64,000 bases of DNA from SLRI01 sp964460465. GTDB taxonomy: Bacteria; Pseudomonadota; Alphaproteobacteria; Geminicoccales; Geminicoccaceae. Made by a program: the position numbers and the translations under genes. Position 1 is the stretch's first letter. Every line of letters begins with the position of its first letter. The notes beneath the pieces are model-generated. The model worked only from the letters and a program-made list of their open reading frames with translations, was not told the DNA's origin and ran no database searches. Shown one piece after another: positions 43,332 through 53,191 of the stretch. The stretch spans positions 1 through 64,000 of the forward strand of contig CAYWSB010000007.1 of the NCBI GenBank assembly GCA_964460465.1, in the 5' to 3' direction.

Positions 43332-44459
43332 TCAGACCGGCTCGGCGAGCCGCGGCCGGCAGCCGAAGCGAACGGCGAAGTCGTTGGTGAAGGCCGTCCT
43401 GAAGGCATCGTTGACGCCGTCGGCGATGCGCTCGCGCTGTGCCGCCTTGGCGAAGCTGCGGCCCGCCGCGTCGACCCCGAGGAAGGCGGCCAGCCGCTCG
43501 ACCAGCGCCGCCTGGTCGACCACGTCGCGCTCGTAGACGAGGTCGAGCCGGCGCTCGAACAAGGCCCGCAACGCCTCTAGGTACGCGGATTGGCTCGCAT
43601 AGCCGAGATAACGCTTGAGTATGCTGTAGAAGTCGTAGCGCACCGCCTCGGCGGCTTCGATCCTGTCTCGGCTGGCCGCGTCGGTGACATGCCAGACGCC
43701 GCGCCGGGCAGCCAGCTCGCCGGAGATCGCCTGCATCGTGCGATCCTGCCGATCGAGGAAGATGGGATAGACGTCGAGCGGAAGCTCCAGCGCCGCGGCA
43801 ACGTCGGCGAGGCCGCAGGTCGTGACGTAGTCCTCGACGAAATGGGTGATCAGCTTGGTACCGACCCAGCCATCGCGGGCCGAGTAGCGCAGGAAGTTGC
43901 GGATCGCCGCCACCTTGTCGAACCGGTAGCTCGATGCGAAGAGCTCGATCAGCGTGTCCCGGAGATGCTCCTTGGGCCTGCCGATCCCGAGCCCCTCGAG
44001 AAGGTCGCAGACCAGGCTCGAACCCGAGCGCGGCGTGGCGAAGACAACCGCGAGCTTCAGTGGCGGGCACGGCGCGTCGACCGTGGCGTCGGTTTCGAAC
44101 AGTTTGTGCGCCGCGTGCGCGACCAGGGCCGGCACGACATGTTGGGCCAGACCGACGAAGGTGAGCGCGGGATAGGTCTCCCGCAGGGTGCGCAAGCGGT
44201 CGGCCTCGTGGGTCGGCGCTGCCACCACCAGAAGCGGCGGCTTCGTCTCGGCCGCCGCCAAGTGCCGCAGGCCGTCCATGGTCTCGATCGAGAGCGCCTG
44301 GACCGGCACGGCCAGTTCCGGCGCGTCCTTCGCATCACGCCGCGCGTAATAGAGGTCGGCGACGAATCCCGGATCGCACAGCAGGGTCAGCTTCTTGGCG
44401 TTGTCGTTGAGAAAGCGGACGATGTTTATCTCGCTCGACGCCGCGAAGAGGGTCTTCAT
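43332..44459 (-). CDS. Stf0-like sulfotransferase
   Basis: 375 residues. The PAPS-binding 5'-phosphosulfate loop is visible at ATPRSGSSLVCDLLEGLG, followed by GRPKEHLRD, as in Stf0 (trehalose-type) sulfotransferases. An N-terminal stretch of about 130 residues precedes it. It would transfer sulfate to a glycan or other small acceptor, which cannot be predicted. The ATG overlaps the upstream stop (ATGA, 44456-44459), so it is coupled to the DUF6473 protein. Confidence 0.8.
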   Translation of the reverse strand: MKTLFAASSEINIVRFLNDNAKKLTLLCDPGFVADLYYARRDAKDAPELAVPVQALSIETMDGLRHLAAAETKPPLLVVAAPTHEADRLRTLRETYPALTFVGLAQHVVPALVAHAAHKLFETDATVDAPCPPLKLAVVFATPRSGSSLVCDLLEGLGIGRPKEHLRDTLIELFASSYRFDKVAAIRNFLRYSARDGWVGTKLITHFVEDYVTTCGLADVAAALELPLDVYPIFLDRQDRTMQAISGELAARRGVWHVTDAASRDRIEAAEAVRYDFYSILKRYLGYASQSAYLEALRALFERRLDLVYERDVVDQAALVERLAAFLGVDAAGRSFAKAAQRERIADGVNDAFRTAFTNDFAVRFGCRPRLAEPV

Positions 44460-45373
44460 GACGGCGCCCCCGCAAGCTGGCGAGGGGGCCGGCTCTTGCG
44501 GCGCGGCGAGGTGTCGGCGATCACCGAGGGCAACGCCGGCAGCAACCTGGCGAAGGCGTCCTCGTGCATCTCGGGCGAAGGATAGTAGGTGTTGACCGAC
44601 TGCCGCACCTTGGCGTCGCCGAGGAAAACCTCGATCGGCTGGCCGGTCGCCTTGTCGAGCAGGATGTGCGGCATGCCGCGACTGGTCACCACTTCGACAT
44701 ACTGGTCGGCGAAGCCCACGACCTCGTCCAGCATGGCGCGATTGACGAACTGCGGGAAGACCCCGGCCATCGCCTTGTAGCTGTCCCGGCCTTCGCGGTA
44801 TTCGGGCGTGCGCTTCGAGAACCAGAGCAGGATCTTCGGCACCTCGATCCTGGCCAGCAACTGAATCATCTCGCGGATCCAGTTCGCCCGGATCTCGCCG
44901 ATGACCGCGCGCACCAGGGCCGGCGGCTCGTGCTCGATCATCTTCTCGAAGGCCGTGTCGCCCGGCACGAACGGCAGGGTCGAGCCACGCGGACGCAGCA
45001 TGTTCTTGCCGTGCCGGGCCTCGAAATAGCTGCTCTCCGAGCCCCTGGCGCTCTGCACCTGGACGATGCAGAACCGCGACCGGTTGACATAGTCGAGATA
45101 GGCCGGATTGCGCAGATAGAGGCCCGGCGCCGAGCCGCCGACCGACAGGTTGAGGAACGGAAAGCCGATGGCCCGCTGCAGCATATGAACGTAAGGGTCG
45201 CGGACCAGCACACCGAAGCTCTGGCCCGCGCCAAGGACCGCCGCATACTGGCGCGGCTCCAGGCTCGCCGGCCGCGGCCCGCGCAGCGTGTACTCGAGCT
45301 CCGGCAGCTCGAACAGCTCGTAGTCGACCACCGCGGCGTCACGGCCCTGATACTGCACGATCTTGCTCGTCAT
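44456..45373 (-). CDS. DUF6473 family protein
   Basis: 305 residues. Central segments VLGAGQSFGVLVRDPYVHML, GFPFLNLSVGGSAPGLYL, FCIVQVQSARG and VPKILLWFSKR look like an SGNH/GDSL-like alpha-beta fold, and the family is often seen beside Stf0 sulfotransferases in polysaccharide loci. Function unproven; a glycan-modifying or retention role is plausible. ATG chosen where homology starts (MTSKIVQYQG). Confidence 0.72.
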   Translation of the reverse strand: MTSKIVQYQGRDAAVVDYELFELPELEYTLRGPRPASLEPRQYAAVLGAGQSFGVLVRDPYVHMLQRAIGFPFLNLSVGGSAPGLYLRNPAYLDYVNRSRFCIVQVQSARGSESSYFEARHGKNMLRPRGSTLPFVPGDTAFEKMIEHEPPALVRAVIGEIRANWIREMIQLLARIEVPKILLWFSKRTPEYREGRDSYKAMAGVFPQFVNRAMLDEVVGFADQYVEVVTSRGMPHILLDKATGQPIEVFLGDAKVRQSVNTYYPSPEMHEDAFARLLPALPSVIADTSPRRKSRPPRQLAGAPS

Positions 45374-45595
45374 GGCCGACGCATTCCCTGGGGTGATCGA
45401 AACGGCTGCGCAGCGACGACCCTCTCGACGTCCGAGGTGAAGGCGCCTGCTCGCAGCGTGGACGAGATTGCCCGAGCAGCAATTATCAATCAATAGTTGA
45501 ATTTGTCGCCCACGCTGTCTACGAGGTCGAGTGACTCTCGACGCGCAATCGGGAGGCCACCCCATCGCCGGCGCCGTCACGATCGGAGCAATGAC

Positions 45596-48500
45596 ATGGC
45601 TGCCCTGCTGGACGTGCACGCGACCGCCACCGATGCCGGCCCGGCGGCCGAGCCACAGCACCTCCAGACGGCCTTCGATCTCGCGTTCCTGGGCGAGCCC
45701 GCGGACCGGCCCGGCCGCGACGCCTGGCATCGGGAGATCGCCCTGGCCGAGCGGGCCGGCTGGCGCGTGCTCGCCGGCCCGCCGCCGGCCGGTGCCGCCG
45801 AGCTCGACGCGGCGATCGTGCTGCTCGCCGAGCCACGCGCGCTTGCCGGGCTGCGGCTCGTGGCAGCGGACACCCAGCTCGTCCTGCGCCACATGGGCGA
45901 GCGCGCGGCGCGCGCCCAGCCGGAGCTGGAGCGGCGGTTGCGGCACCGCGTCATGATCGCTCCCTGCCACGGGCTCGAGCGGCGGGCCATCCTCGCCCGG
46001 CTCCCGGCACGCACGCTGACGGCCGAGGACTGGCCGTCCTTCCTTTGCGCCGAGCGGCTGCTCGCCGCCAGGTCACGGCGGCCGGCACCGCCGTTCACGA
46101 TCGGCATCGCCGAGCCGGGAACCGGCAACCGGGCGATCGAGCGCCTGCGATCCGGCCTTGCCGCGCGCGGCCTGGGCGATCGCTCGGTGCGGCTCGTTGC
46201 CGTCGCCGCCGACGCCGCCGGCGACGACGCCCTGGCCCGCCTCCACGTCCTGGTCGGCCCGGCACGCGCGCTCGATCCAGCGGTCCCGAGGCTCGTCGTG
46301 CGGGCCCTCGAGGCCGGCGTCGTGTCGATCCTCTCCGATGCGTGGAAGCCGCTGCTCAGGGACGCCGCGGTCTTCCAGGACTGGGCGCAGCTCCCGGACC
46401 GGCTGGCGGCGCTCGCGACCGACCCCGCCCTCTGGCGCCGTTGCCTCGCCGCCCAGGCGGACCGGGCGCAACACCGCTACGGCGAGGAGGCCTGGCTCGA
46501 CCGGGTGCGAGGCGGCATCTTCGGACCAGCCTGCCCGCCACGGCTCGCCGCCGCCAGCCGGCGCCGGATGGAGCCCCATGCCGCGGCAGCCGAGGCCGAC
46601 CTCGTCATCATCGGCGATTTCCGTCGCCGCGAGGAAGCGATCGAGCAGCTCCTGCCGCAGATCGCCCGCCACGCGGCGGCCGGCCGCCGCGTGGCCCTGC
46701 TCCAAGCGTGGAACGGACGGCCGGGCCCGCTCGTCCATCCCGGCATCGATGCCTGTCTGCGCCAGGGCCGCGCCACGGCGGTCGGCCCGGCCGCGGTGGT
46801 TCGCGCCCGCGCCGTCCAGGTCGTCGTGCCTCGCCTGACCGTGCCGGCGCTCGAGGCGCTGCGGCCGGCGATCAGCGCCGACTATTGGCACCTGGTCGAG
46901 GTCGACGCCGCCATTCGCGACTACGATCCGGCCGTCCTGCATACCACGATCGAGCGGCTCTATGCCGTCACGCCCACTTGGCACGCCGTCCATCCGGACG
47001 TGCAGGCGACCCTGGCGGCACGGGTGCCGACCCACGTCGATCCGTGGCCGGTGCAGGCCACCCCGGAGCTGGTACACCGCCGCCGGTCCGGGGAGCGCCA
47101 TGTGGTGGGCGTGCAGGCCTACGACCCGGCCGACGCGGCAGCGGCGATCGACCTGCTGCGCGCGGCAGCGGGCGCGCCGAACGTCGATCTGCGCGCCCTT
47201 CTGGTCGGCACGCGACGCACGCTCGACGTCGCCGGGCTGCCGCCGGTGCAGGTCCTCTCGCTCGACGGCACCGACATCGCCCGGTTCGTCGCCGGGCTCG
47301 ACCTCCTGGTCGTGCCGCCGCTCGACGACCTCGACCGCCTGCCGCGACGTGCGGTCGCCGAGGCCCTGGCGATCGGTGTGCCGGTCCTGGCACCGGCAAA
47401 GCTCGAGCCGGAGCTCCCCGCTGGCCCGATCTTCCTCGCTCCGGAGCACTGGGCGGCGTTCGTCGTCGCCGCCGCATGCCGCCGGCGCGGCGCAGCGCGC
47501 ACGACGCCGGTCGCCGAAGGCGCCGATCCGGCAACCCGGCTCGGCCTGGGCACCCGTCCGCTGGTGCCGGCCGTCGTCGGCGCGAAGACTAGGCGCGTGC
47601 TCTTCGTCACCGCCAACGGCGTCGGCCTCGGTCACATCACCCGGCTCTCGGCGATCGCGCGCCGCCTGCCCGACCGCCTGGAGCCGGTGTTCGCGACGAT
47701 GAGCCAGGCGGCCGCCGTGCTCGAGCAGATGGGCTTCCCGACCGAGCTCCTGACCACCTACAACGGCAAGGCCGCCAAGCCCTGGGACTGCTGGACCCGC
47801 GAGCGGATGCGCGACATCCTCGACTATCACCAGCCACGGGCGCTCGTCCTCGACGCCTCCAATCCCTATGCCGGCGTGGTCGAGGCCGCCGCCTGCCGGC
47901 CGGGGCTCGGGCTCGTCTGGGTGCGCCGCGGCATGTGGCGGGCGAGCCAGGACAACAGCGAGTTCCTGACGCGGGCCCCGTACTTCGATCTCGTCATCGA
48001 GCCGGACGACATCGCGGCGGCCCTGGATGTCGCCCGCCCGGGCCCCGCCGCCGGCGAGGTCCTGCGCGTCCCGCCCATCGGCCTCCTCGACGAGCACGAG
48101 CTGCTGCCGCGCGCCGAAGCGCGGGCCGCGCTGGGGCTGCCCGAGCAGGCCGAGGCCGGCTCGGTCCTGGTCCAGCTGGGCTCGGGCACGACCCGCGATC
48201 TCAACCGGCTGCTCAGCCGCGTCGTCGAGGTGCTGCAGTGCTTTCCGGGGCTGGAGATCGTCCTGGCGCAGTGGCTGAACACCGCCGACGAGTATCGCGG
48301 CCGCTGGCCCGGGGTGCGCCTGCTGACGGGCTTTCCGATCCCCCGCTACTACCGGGCGTTCGACTTCACCATCAGCGCCGCGGGCTACAACTCGTTCAAC
48401 GATCTCCTGCGCTTCGGCGTGCCCACGATCTTCATCGCCAACGACGCCGAATGCATGGACGACCAGGGCGCCCGGGCCCGCCATGCCGAGGCGGAGGGCG

Positions 48501-48664
48501 CCGCCTTCGACATCGACGAGAGCAACCTCGAAGCGCTCTACGACTGCGTCCAGGCGATCCTGCAGCCGGCGGTCCGCGACTATCTGGGCGAGCGCGCCCG
48601 CACCCTGGCGAAGCCCAACGGTGCGGCCCTCGCGGCACGGGCCATCGCCAGGCTCTCGGCCTGA
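45596..48664 (+). CDS. Large two-part glycosyltransferase
   Basis: 1022 residues, ATG with GGAG 8 bp upstream. The N-terminal 630 residues look like a degenerate GT4-type half (RVALLQAWNGRPGPLVHPG, VEALAIGVPVLAPAKLEP-like). From about 660 a second GT-B domain of the MurG/GT28 type begins: RVLFVTANGVGLGHITRLSA, MSQAAAVLEQMGFPTELL, LVLDASNPYAGVVEAAA, then VQLGSGTTRDLNRLLSRVVE and FDFTISAAGYNSFNDLLRFG. It probably builds a surface glycan, together with the next gene. Acceptor unknown. Confidence 0.8.
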   Translation: MAALLDVHATATDAGPAAEPQHLQTAFDLAFLGEPADRPGRDAWHREIALAERAGWRVLAGPPPAGAAELDAAIVLLAEPRALAGLRLVAADTQLVLRHMGERAARAQPELERRLRHRVMIAPCHGLERRAILARLPARTLTAEDWPSFLCAERLLAARSRRPAPPFTIGIAEPGTGNRAIERLRSGLAARGLGDRSVRLVAVAADAAGDDALARLHVLVGPARALDPAVPRLVVRALEAGVVSILSDAWKPLLRDAAVFQDWAQLPDRLAALATDPALWRRCLAAQADRAQHRYGEEAWLDRVRGGIFGPACPPRLAAASRRRMEPHAAAAEADLVIIGDFRRREEAIEQLLPQIARHAAAGRRVALLQAWNGRPGPLVHPGIDACLRQGRATAVGPAAVVRARAVQVVVPRLTVPALEALRPAISADYWHLVEVDAAIRDYDPAVLHTTIERLYAVTPTWHAVHPDVQATLAARVPTHVDPWPVQATPELVHRRRSGERHVVGVQAYDPADAAAAIDLLRAAAGAPNVDLRALLVGTRRTLDVAGLPPVQVLSLDGTDIARFVAGLDLLVVPPLDDLDRLPRRAVAEALAIGVPVLAPAKLEPELPAGPIFLAPEHWAAFVVAAACRRRGAARTTPVAEGADPATRLGLGTRPLVPAVVGAKTRRVLFVTANGVGLGHITRLSAIARRLPDRLEPVFATMSQAAAVLEQMGFPTELLTTYNGKAAKPWDCWTRERMRDILDYHQPRALVLDASNPYAGVVEAAACRPGLGLVWVRRGMWRASQDNSEFLTRAPYFDLVIEPDDIAAALDVARPGPAAGEVLRVPPIGLLDEHELLPRAEARAALGLPEQAEAGSVLVQLGSGTTRDLNRLLSRVVEVLQCFPGLEIVLAQWLNTADEYRGRWPGVRLLTGFPIPRYYRAFDFTISAAGYNSFNDLLRFGVPTIFIANDAECMDDQGARARHAEAEGAAFDIDESNLEALYDCVQAILQPAVRDYLGERARTLAKPNGAALAARAIARLSA

Positions 48665-48683
48665 CAGCGACGGGAGACGACGG

Positions 48684-50411
48684 ATGAGCATGGCACGGAC
48701 CCGGCACGCCCCTGTCCTCCTCGAGCGCCGCTCGTTCCCGGCCGCCAGCCGGCTGCATGCCCAGGTCGAGGAGCAGGCGCGCGAGCTGCACGAGCTGCGC
48801 GCCCGCCTGGGCACGGCGCTGGCCGAGCTCGGCGTGCTGCTGCCGACCCTCCACGCGGCGCCGCTCGGCCCGCAGCGGCGCAAGCCGCCGAGCCCGCCGG
48901 CGATCGGCCTCGCCGCCAGGCCGCGCGCCGACGCGCCGTGGTGGCCGGCGGCACCGGCGCTGCGCGAGCCGCTGCGCCCGGCACCGGGACGGCGCTGCGC
49001 CGGTCTCCTCGACGAGCGGGCACCGGTCATCGCCGTCTCGCTCTGCGGCAAGCCGGCGGCCGAGACGGCGGCGATCCTTGAGCAGGTGATCGAGCAGCAG
49101 ATCGCGACGCGCTCCTTCGTGCCGCTCTTTCTGACCGACGATGCGAGCCAGCTCCAGCTCTTCCGGCACCAGGGCTACGATGTCGAGCTGCTGCCGCGGC
49201 CGGCCGCCCTCGCCCGGTGCCCGGGCGCGATCGCGCCGGAGCCGTTCCTCGCGCAGCGGCTGGAGCAGATCGCCGTCGCCTGGGGCGTGGTCGGCTGGAT
49301 CGACATGGGCGACGCCGACCTACCGGCCCCGCCGCCGGCGGCGCGCCCGGCCGCCGCCCAGCCGACGCTGGTCTTCTACAAGGACTATCGGCGCTACAAC
49401 CCCTACCAGCACCTGCTCTACGCCTCGCTGCCGCGGATCCAGGCCGTGCCCGGCGACGTCGACCTGGCGATCGCCACCGCGGCGCACGGACCGACACTCT
49501 TCCACGTCAACTGGGAGGAGGCGATCTACCGTGACGCGGCCACGCCCGAGGCCGCCACGGCCATGGTCGAGGCCTTTCTGACCCGGCTGGACAGTCTGGC
49601 CGCCGCCGGCGGCAGGATCGTCTGGACCTTGCACAACAGCGAGCCGCACGAGAACCCGTTCCCTCTCGCCTACAGCGCCCTGGCGACGGGAATCGCCCGG
49701 CGCAGCGACCTCGTCATCGTCCATTCCGCGGCGGCGGCGGCCCTCGCTGCGGAGCGCTACGCGGTCGAGCCGGCACGACTCTGCCGAGTGCCGCACGGCG
49801 GCTATCACACGCTCTACGAGGGCGGCCGCGACGCGCACGCGGCCCGCCTGGACCTGGGCCTGCCAGCGGATGGCCTGGTCTTCGGCTTCGTCGGCAATGT
49901 CCGCCCCTACAAGAACGTGCCGCTGCTGCTCGACGCCTTCGCGCGCCTGCCCCGCGGCCACGCCCACCTGCTGATCGCCGGCCGGCAGCAGCCGACGCTC
50001 GATCTCTCGGCGCTCGACCCGGCGGTATGCGCCGAGGTCGTGGTGCGCGACGCGGTGGTCGAGGAGACGGCCCTGCCGCTGCACCTCGGCGCCTGCGACG
50101 CCGTTGTCCTGCCGTTCGGCCGCATCCTCACCTCGGGCAGCCTGATGCTGGCCCTGTCGCTCGAGGTGCCGGTCATCGTGCCGGCGGTCGACAGCCTGCT
50201 CGAGGTGGTGACCGATGGTGAGAACGGCCTGGTGTTCGCGCCGGACGACGCCGCGGCGTTGGCCGGGGCCCTGCTCGCCTTCGCCGCGCTGGACGCGGAC
50301 GAGCGCCGGGCCATGCGCTCGGCCGCCGGCCGGACCGCCCGCGCGTGCGACTGGGGCTGGATCGGCCGCGCCGTGGCGGCCCGGCTGCGTGGCCTGCTCG
50401 ACGACGCGTGA
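48684..50411 (+). CDS. Family 4-type glycosyltransferase
   Basis: 575 residues, ATG with GGGAG upstream, 19 bp after the previous glycosyltransferase. An N-terminal extension with a short coiled coil (HAQVEEQARELHELRARLG) is followed by a GT-B fold. GPTLFHVNWEEAIYRDAATP and IVWTLHNSEPHENPF are acceptor-side loops; FGFVGNVRPYKNVPLLLDAF, VLPFGRILTSGSLMLALSLE and GENGLVFAPDDAAAL are the nucleotide-sugar-side motifs of GT4. It likely extends the same glycan as its neighbour. Confidence 0.85.
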   Translation: MSMARTRHAPVLLERRSFPAASRLHAQVEEQARELHELRARLGTALAELGVLLPTLHAAPLGPQRRKPPSPPAIGLAARPRADAPWWPAAPALREPLRPAPGRRCAGLLDERAPVIAVSLCGKPAAETAAILEQVIEQQIATRSFVPLFLTDDASQLQLFRHQGYDVELLPRPAALARCPGAIAPEPFLAQRLEQIAVAWGVVGWIDMGDADLPAPPPAARPAAAQPTLVFYKDYRRYNPYQHLLYASLPRIQAVPGDVDLAIATAAHGPTLFHVNWEEAIYRDAATPEAATAMVEAFLTRLDSLAAAGGRIVWTLHNSEPHENPFPLAYSALATGIARRSDLVIVHSAAAAALAAERYAVEPARLCRVPHGGYHTLYEGGRDAHAARLDLGLPADGLVFGFVGNVRPYKNVPLLLDAFARLPRGHAHLLIAGRQQPTLDLSALDPAVCAEVVVRDAVVEETALPLHLGACDAVVLPFGRILTSGSLMLALSLEVPVIVPAVDSLLEVVTDGENGLVFAPDDAAALAGALLAFAALDADERRAMRSAAGRTARACDWGWIGRAVAARLRGLLDDA

Positions 50412-50438
50412 CCGACGACGGGCGGCGGCGACCGTCCG

Positions 50439-51068
50439 TCAGCGAGCGGCGGCCGGCGCGGTCGCGGCCAGCATCGCCAGCACCGTGCCATAGGGGGTGA
50501 GCTGCCAGGCACCGTCGGCGCCGGCGCCCTCGACCGCGACGAGGCGATAGCCGGAAGCCTCGACCTCGTCCCACTCGCGCAGCGAATCGAAGCGGTTGTC
50601 GAGCACCAGCCGGCCCCGGGCATGGTCGACCAGCAGGACGGCGTGATACTCGTCCCCCTCGGTGACGACCGTCGCGAAGCGGAGCCGCTCGCCGGGCCAG
50701 CCGGCCAGGATCAGGCGGTGCTTCTTGGTCAGCGCGTAGTCCTCGCAATCGCCGACGGCGGGGGCGAGACGCCAGACGTCCTGGCCCGCCGGCTCCTCGC
50801 GCCCGAGGATCGCCGCGTTGACCGCCCGGTTCACCGCCGCGAGCTCGGCCAGCTCTGCAGGCTTAAGCGGCGGTGCCGGTTGCGAAGGGGTTGTGTTGCA
50901 ATACCGAGGTGTGGCCGCGCACATCACCCGCCAGCCGTCGGGCCCGGCGAAGCGGTCGACCTCGCTGGCCAGGCTCGGCAGCGCCGACCCGATCAGGACG
51001 AGGTGCAGCAAGGACGCGCAAAATGCCGTCGATCGGCAAAAGGCACAAAAGCCGCTGGGAATAAACAT
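50439..51068 (-). CDS. Bacterial transglutaminase-like cysteine peptidase (BTLCP, LapG-like)
   Basis: 209 residues from ATG at 51068, with a signal peptide (FCASLLHLVLIGSALPSLA). The catalytic triad is present: Cys in VGDCEDYALTKK, His in YHAVLLVDHARG and Asp in LVLDNRFDSL. LapG cleaves surface adhesins in the periplasm under c-di-GMP control; most alphaproteobacterial BTLCP members are uncharacterised. No LapD-like receptor or adhesin lies beside it. Confidence 0.9.
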   Translation of the reverse strand: MFIPSGFCAFCRSTAFCASLLHLVLIGSALPSLASEVDRFAGPDGWRVMCAATPRYCNTTPSQPAPPLKPAELAELAAVNRAVNAAILGREEPAGQDVWRLAPAVGDCEDYALTKKHRLILAGWPGERLRFATVVTEGDEYHAVLLVDHARGRLVLDNRFDSLREWDEVEASGYRLVAVEGAGADGAWQLTPYGTVLAMLAATAPAAAR

Positions 51069-51275
51069 GTGCTCGAGGTCCCGGCAGGTGCTGTCGATGC
51101 CGGATGTTAATAGACGCTTAACGATGCCGGCGCGCCGCAAAGGCGGTTGGCGGCGCGCCACGGTGCTCGCTGCCGTTCACTGATTCTTAAGGCCCGACGA
51201 CTACAACCGCCGCCAGCCGAGACGAGGCTCCCGCCGCAAGAGCCGGTTCGAAACCCAAGTCACAGGAGAGAGACC

Positions 51276-51704
51276 ATGGCCCAGAAGCCGAACAAGCTGC
51301 TGCTCACGCTGACCGCGCTCGGCATCGCCGCCGGCGTGAACGTCACCGATGCCCAGGCCCAGACGGTGAGCTACAGCAGCTTCGGCGAATTCTTCAGCTA
51401 TACCGGTGCCACCTTCGGCCGGGATCTGAACGCCAAGCTCGACTTCGTCCGGGCCTATCCGCAGAGCCCCGCTGCGCAGCGCATGGCCCGCAGCATCGCC
51501 CGCGAGATCGCGACCATGTCGCCGGCCGAGCAGCGGGCGGTGATGGACGACATCGCCGCCAAAGGTGGGCTGCCGCCGAGCGTCGCCCAGGCCGCGAACG
51601 TCGCCGGCCTGAGCACCTCGGCCGTCGGCCCGCAGTCCCGCCCGCGCGGCCTCGACGTCGCCCGTGGCAACACCAGGAGTGTCACCAACTCGCGGATCTA
51701 CTGA
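51276..51704 (+). CDS. Small secreted hypothetical protein
   Basis: 142 residues, ATG after AGGAGAG. Sec signal (LLLTLTALGIAAGVNVTDAQA-Q). The mature part is helical and Ala-rich: GEFFSYTGATFGRDLNAKLD, AAQRMARSIAREIATMSPAE, AVMDDIAAKGGLPPSVAQA. No family recognised. Divergent from the BTLCP gene. Confidence 0.72.
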   Translation: MAQKPNKLLLTLTALGIAAGVNVTDAQAQTVSYSSFGEFFSYTGATFGRDLNAKLDFVRAYPQSPAAQRMARSIAREIATMSPAEQRAVMDDIAAKGGLPPSVAQAANVAGLSTSAVGPQSRPRGLDVARGNTRSVTNSRIY

Positions 51705-52088
51705 TCAGGCTTCGCACCAAGAGCCGCGCCGCGGCCCGAGGCAGCGGCCGCCGCCGCGTGGGTCGCGGGGCACGCCCCCGATCCCGCGCGTCGGCGCGTT
51801 GCCTGCAGCGGTCGTGCGCAGGGTCGCCGCCGCGGACGGCGTCGGCCGTTGACCGCGCCGATGCCGCCCGAGCGACATCGGGGCGGCCGGGGGCGAGCCA
51901 GGCCGATCACGGCGAAGGCCACAAGGCCGAGAGGCGGTGTCGCCGAACGCGCCCGACCAGCCGGGACCGGCTGCCTGGTGCCCGGCAGGGTCGCCATCAC
52001 AGGGGGCCTCCGGTGCACCGGTTGCCATCACGTGGACCTGCGCCCGATCGTCATCGGCGCACGCGAGCCGCAGCTGCCTGCAGTGGCC
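51705..52088 (+). other. Intergenic region
   Basis: 384 bp between a + strand gene and the 3' end of the antiporter gene. No gene, RNA, repeat or clear terminator seen. Confidence 0.5.
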
Positions 52089-53060
52089 TCAGACGCCGCC
52101 GGTGACGAGCCAGGCCACGTAGCCGGCGTAGGCCGCAACCAGCAGGCCGCCCTCGACGCGGTTCACCCGCCAGCCGGTGACGGCGAAGGCGAGGAGGGCC
52201 AGCGTCGCCGCCAGCATCACCCAGACGTCGAAGGCGGCGATCTCGGCCGGCACCGCCAGCGGCCGGACCAGGGCCGTCACGCCCAGAATGCCGAGCACGT
52301 TGTAGATGTTGGAGCCGACGATGTTGCCGAACGCCACGTCGGCCTCGCGGCGAATCGCGGCGGTGAGCGAGACGACGAGCTCCGGCAGCGAGGTGCCGAC
52401 GGCGACCACGGTCAGGCCGATCACGGCCTCCGACACGCCGAGGGCGGCAGCCGTGGCGATTGCCCCCTCGACCAGCAGCTGCGCCCCGGCGAGCGTGGCG
52501 CCGAGCCCGGCCGCGGTGAGCAGCACCGCCAGCCACAGGCGGCGGGGACCGCGGGCGACGTCGGCCTCGGCCGCATGCATCACCGCCGCGGCATCGTGGC
52601 TGCGCCGCTCCTGCCGATAGGTGTGGAGGACGTAGGCCAGCAGCCCGGCGATCAGCGCCAGACCCGCGACCCGCCCGATCTCGCCCCAGAGGGCGAGGCC
52701 GACACAGGCGAGGGCCGCCACCAGCACCATCGACCCGTCCCGGCGAAACGCCGCGGGCGAGGTGCGCAGCGGCTGGATCAGCGCCGCCAAGCCCAGGATC
52801 AAGAGAATGTTGGCGGTGTTGGAGCCCACCACATTGCCCACGGCGATCGCCGGGGAGCCGGCCAGGGCGGCCTGCACGCTGGTCAGGAGCTCCGGCGTGG
52901 AGGTGCCGAATCCGACCAGGGTCAGGCCGATCAGCAGCGGCGACAGGCCCAGCCGCTTGGCGACGGCGACGCTGCCGCGCACGAAGCCGTCGCCACCAGC
53001 GACGAGCAGCACGAGGCCGCCCACGAGCTGGGCCAGGACGACGAGCTGAAGTGATCCCAT
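52089..53060 (-). CDS. Calcium/sodium antiporter (YrbG/CaCA family)
   Basis: 323 residues, ten predicted helices. The two inverted alpha-repeats are clear: GFGTSTPELLTSVQAALAG with GNVVGSNTANILLILG, and AVGTSLPELVVSLTAA with GNIVGSNIYNVLGILG. Their Glu and Asn residues line the ion path. It exchanges Ca2+ for Na+ or H+ across the inner membrane. Monocistronic. Confidence 0.93.
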   Translation of the reverse strand: MGSLQLVVLAQLVGGLVLLVAGGDGFVRGSVAVAKRLGLSPLLIGLTLVGFGTSTPELLTSVQAALAGSPAIAVGNVVGSNTANILLILGLAALIQPLRTSPAAFRRDGSMVLVAALACVGLALWGEIGRVAGLALIAGLLAYVLHTYRQERRSHDAAAVMHAAEADVARGPRRLWLAVLLTAAGLGATLAGAQLLVEGAIATAAALGVSEAVIGLTVVAVGTSLPELVVSLTAAIRREADVAFGNIVGSNIYNVLGILGVTALVRPLAVPAEIAAFDVWVMLAATLALLAFAVTGWRVNRVEGGLLVAAYAGYVAWLVTGGV

Positions 53061-53191
53061 GCGTGGGCTCCTGCCGGACGGCGAGCGGCCGGGACGACCG
53101 CGGCCGGCGTTCTAGCTCAACCAGGCCGCCGGCGCATCGCCCGATCGGGGCCGCGGCACGGGCGACGACGCCGCAGGCCGGCACGGCTCCC

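Noticed and set aside
46073..49051. A minus-strand open frame of almost 1000 codons over the large glycosyltransferase
   Set aside because: Antisense to two recognisable glycosyltransferases; composition typical of an antisense GC artefact.
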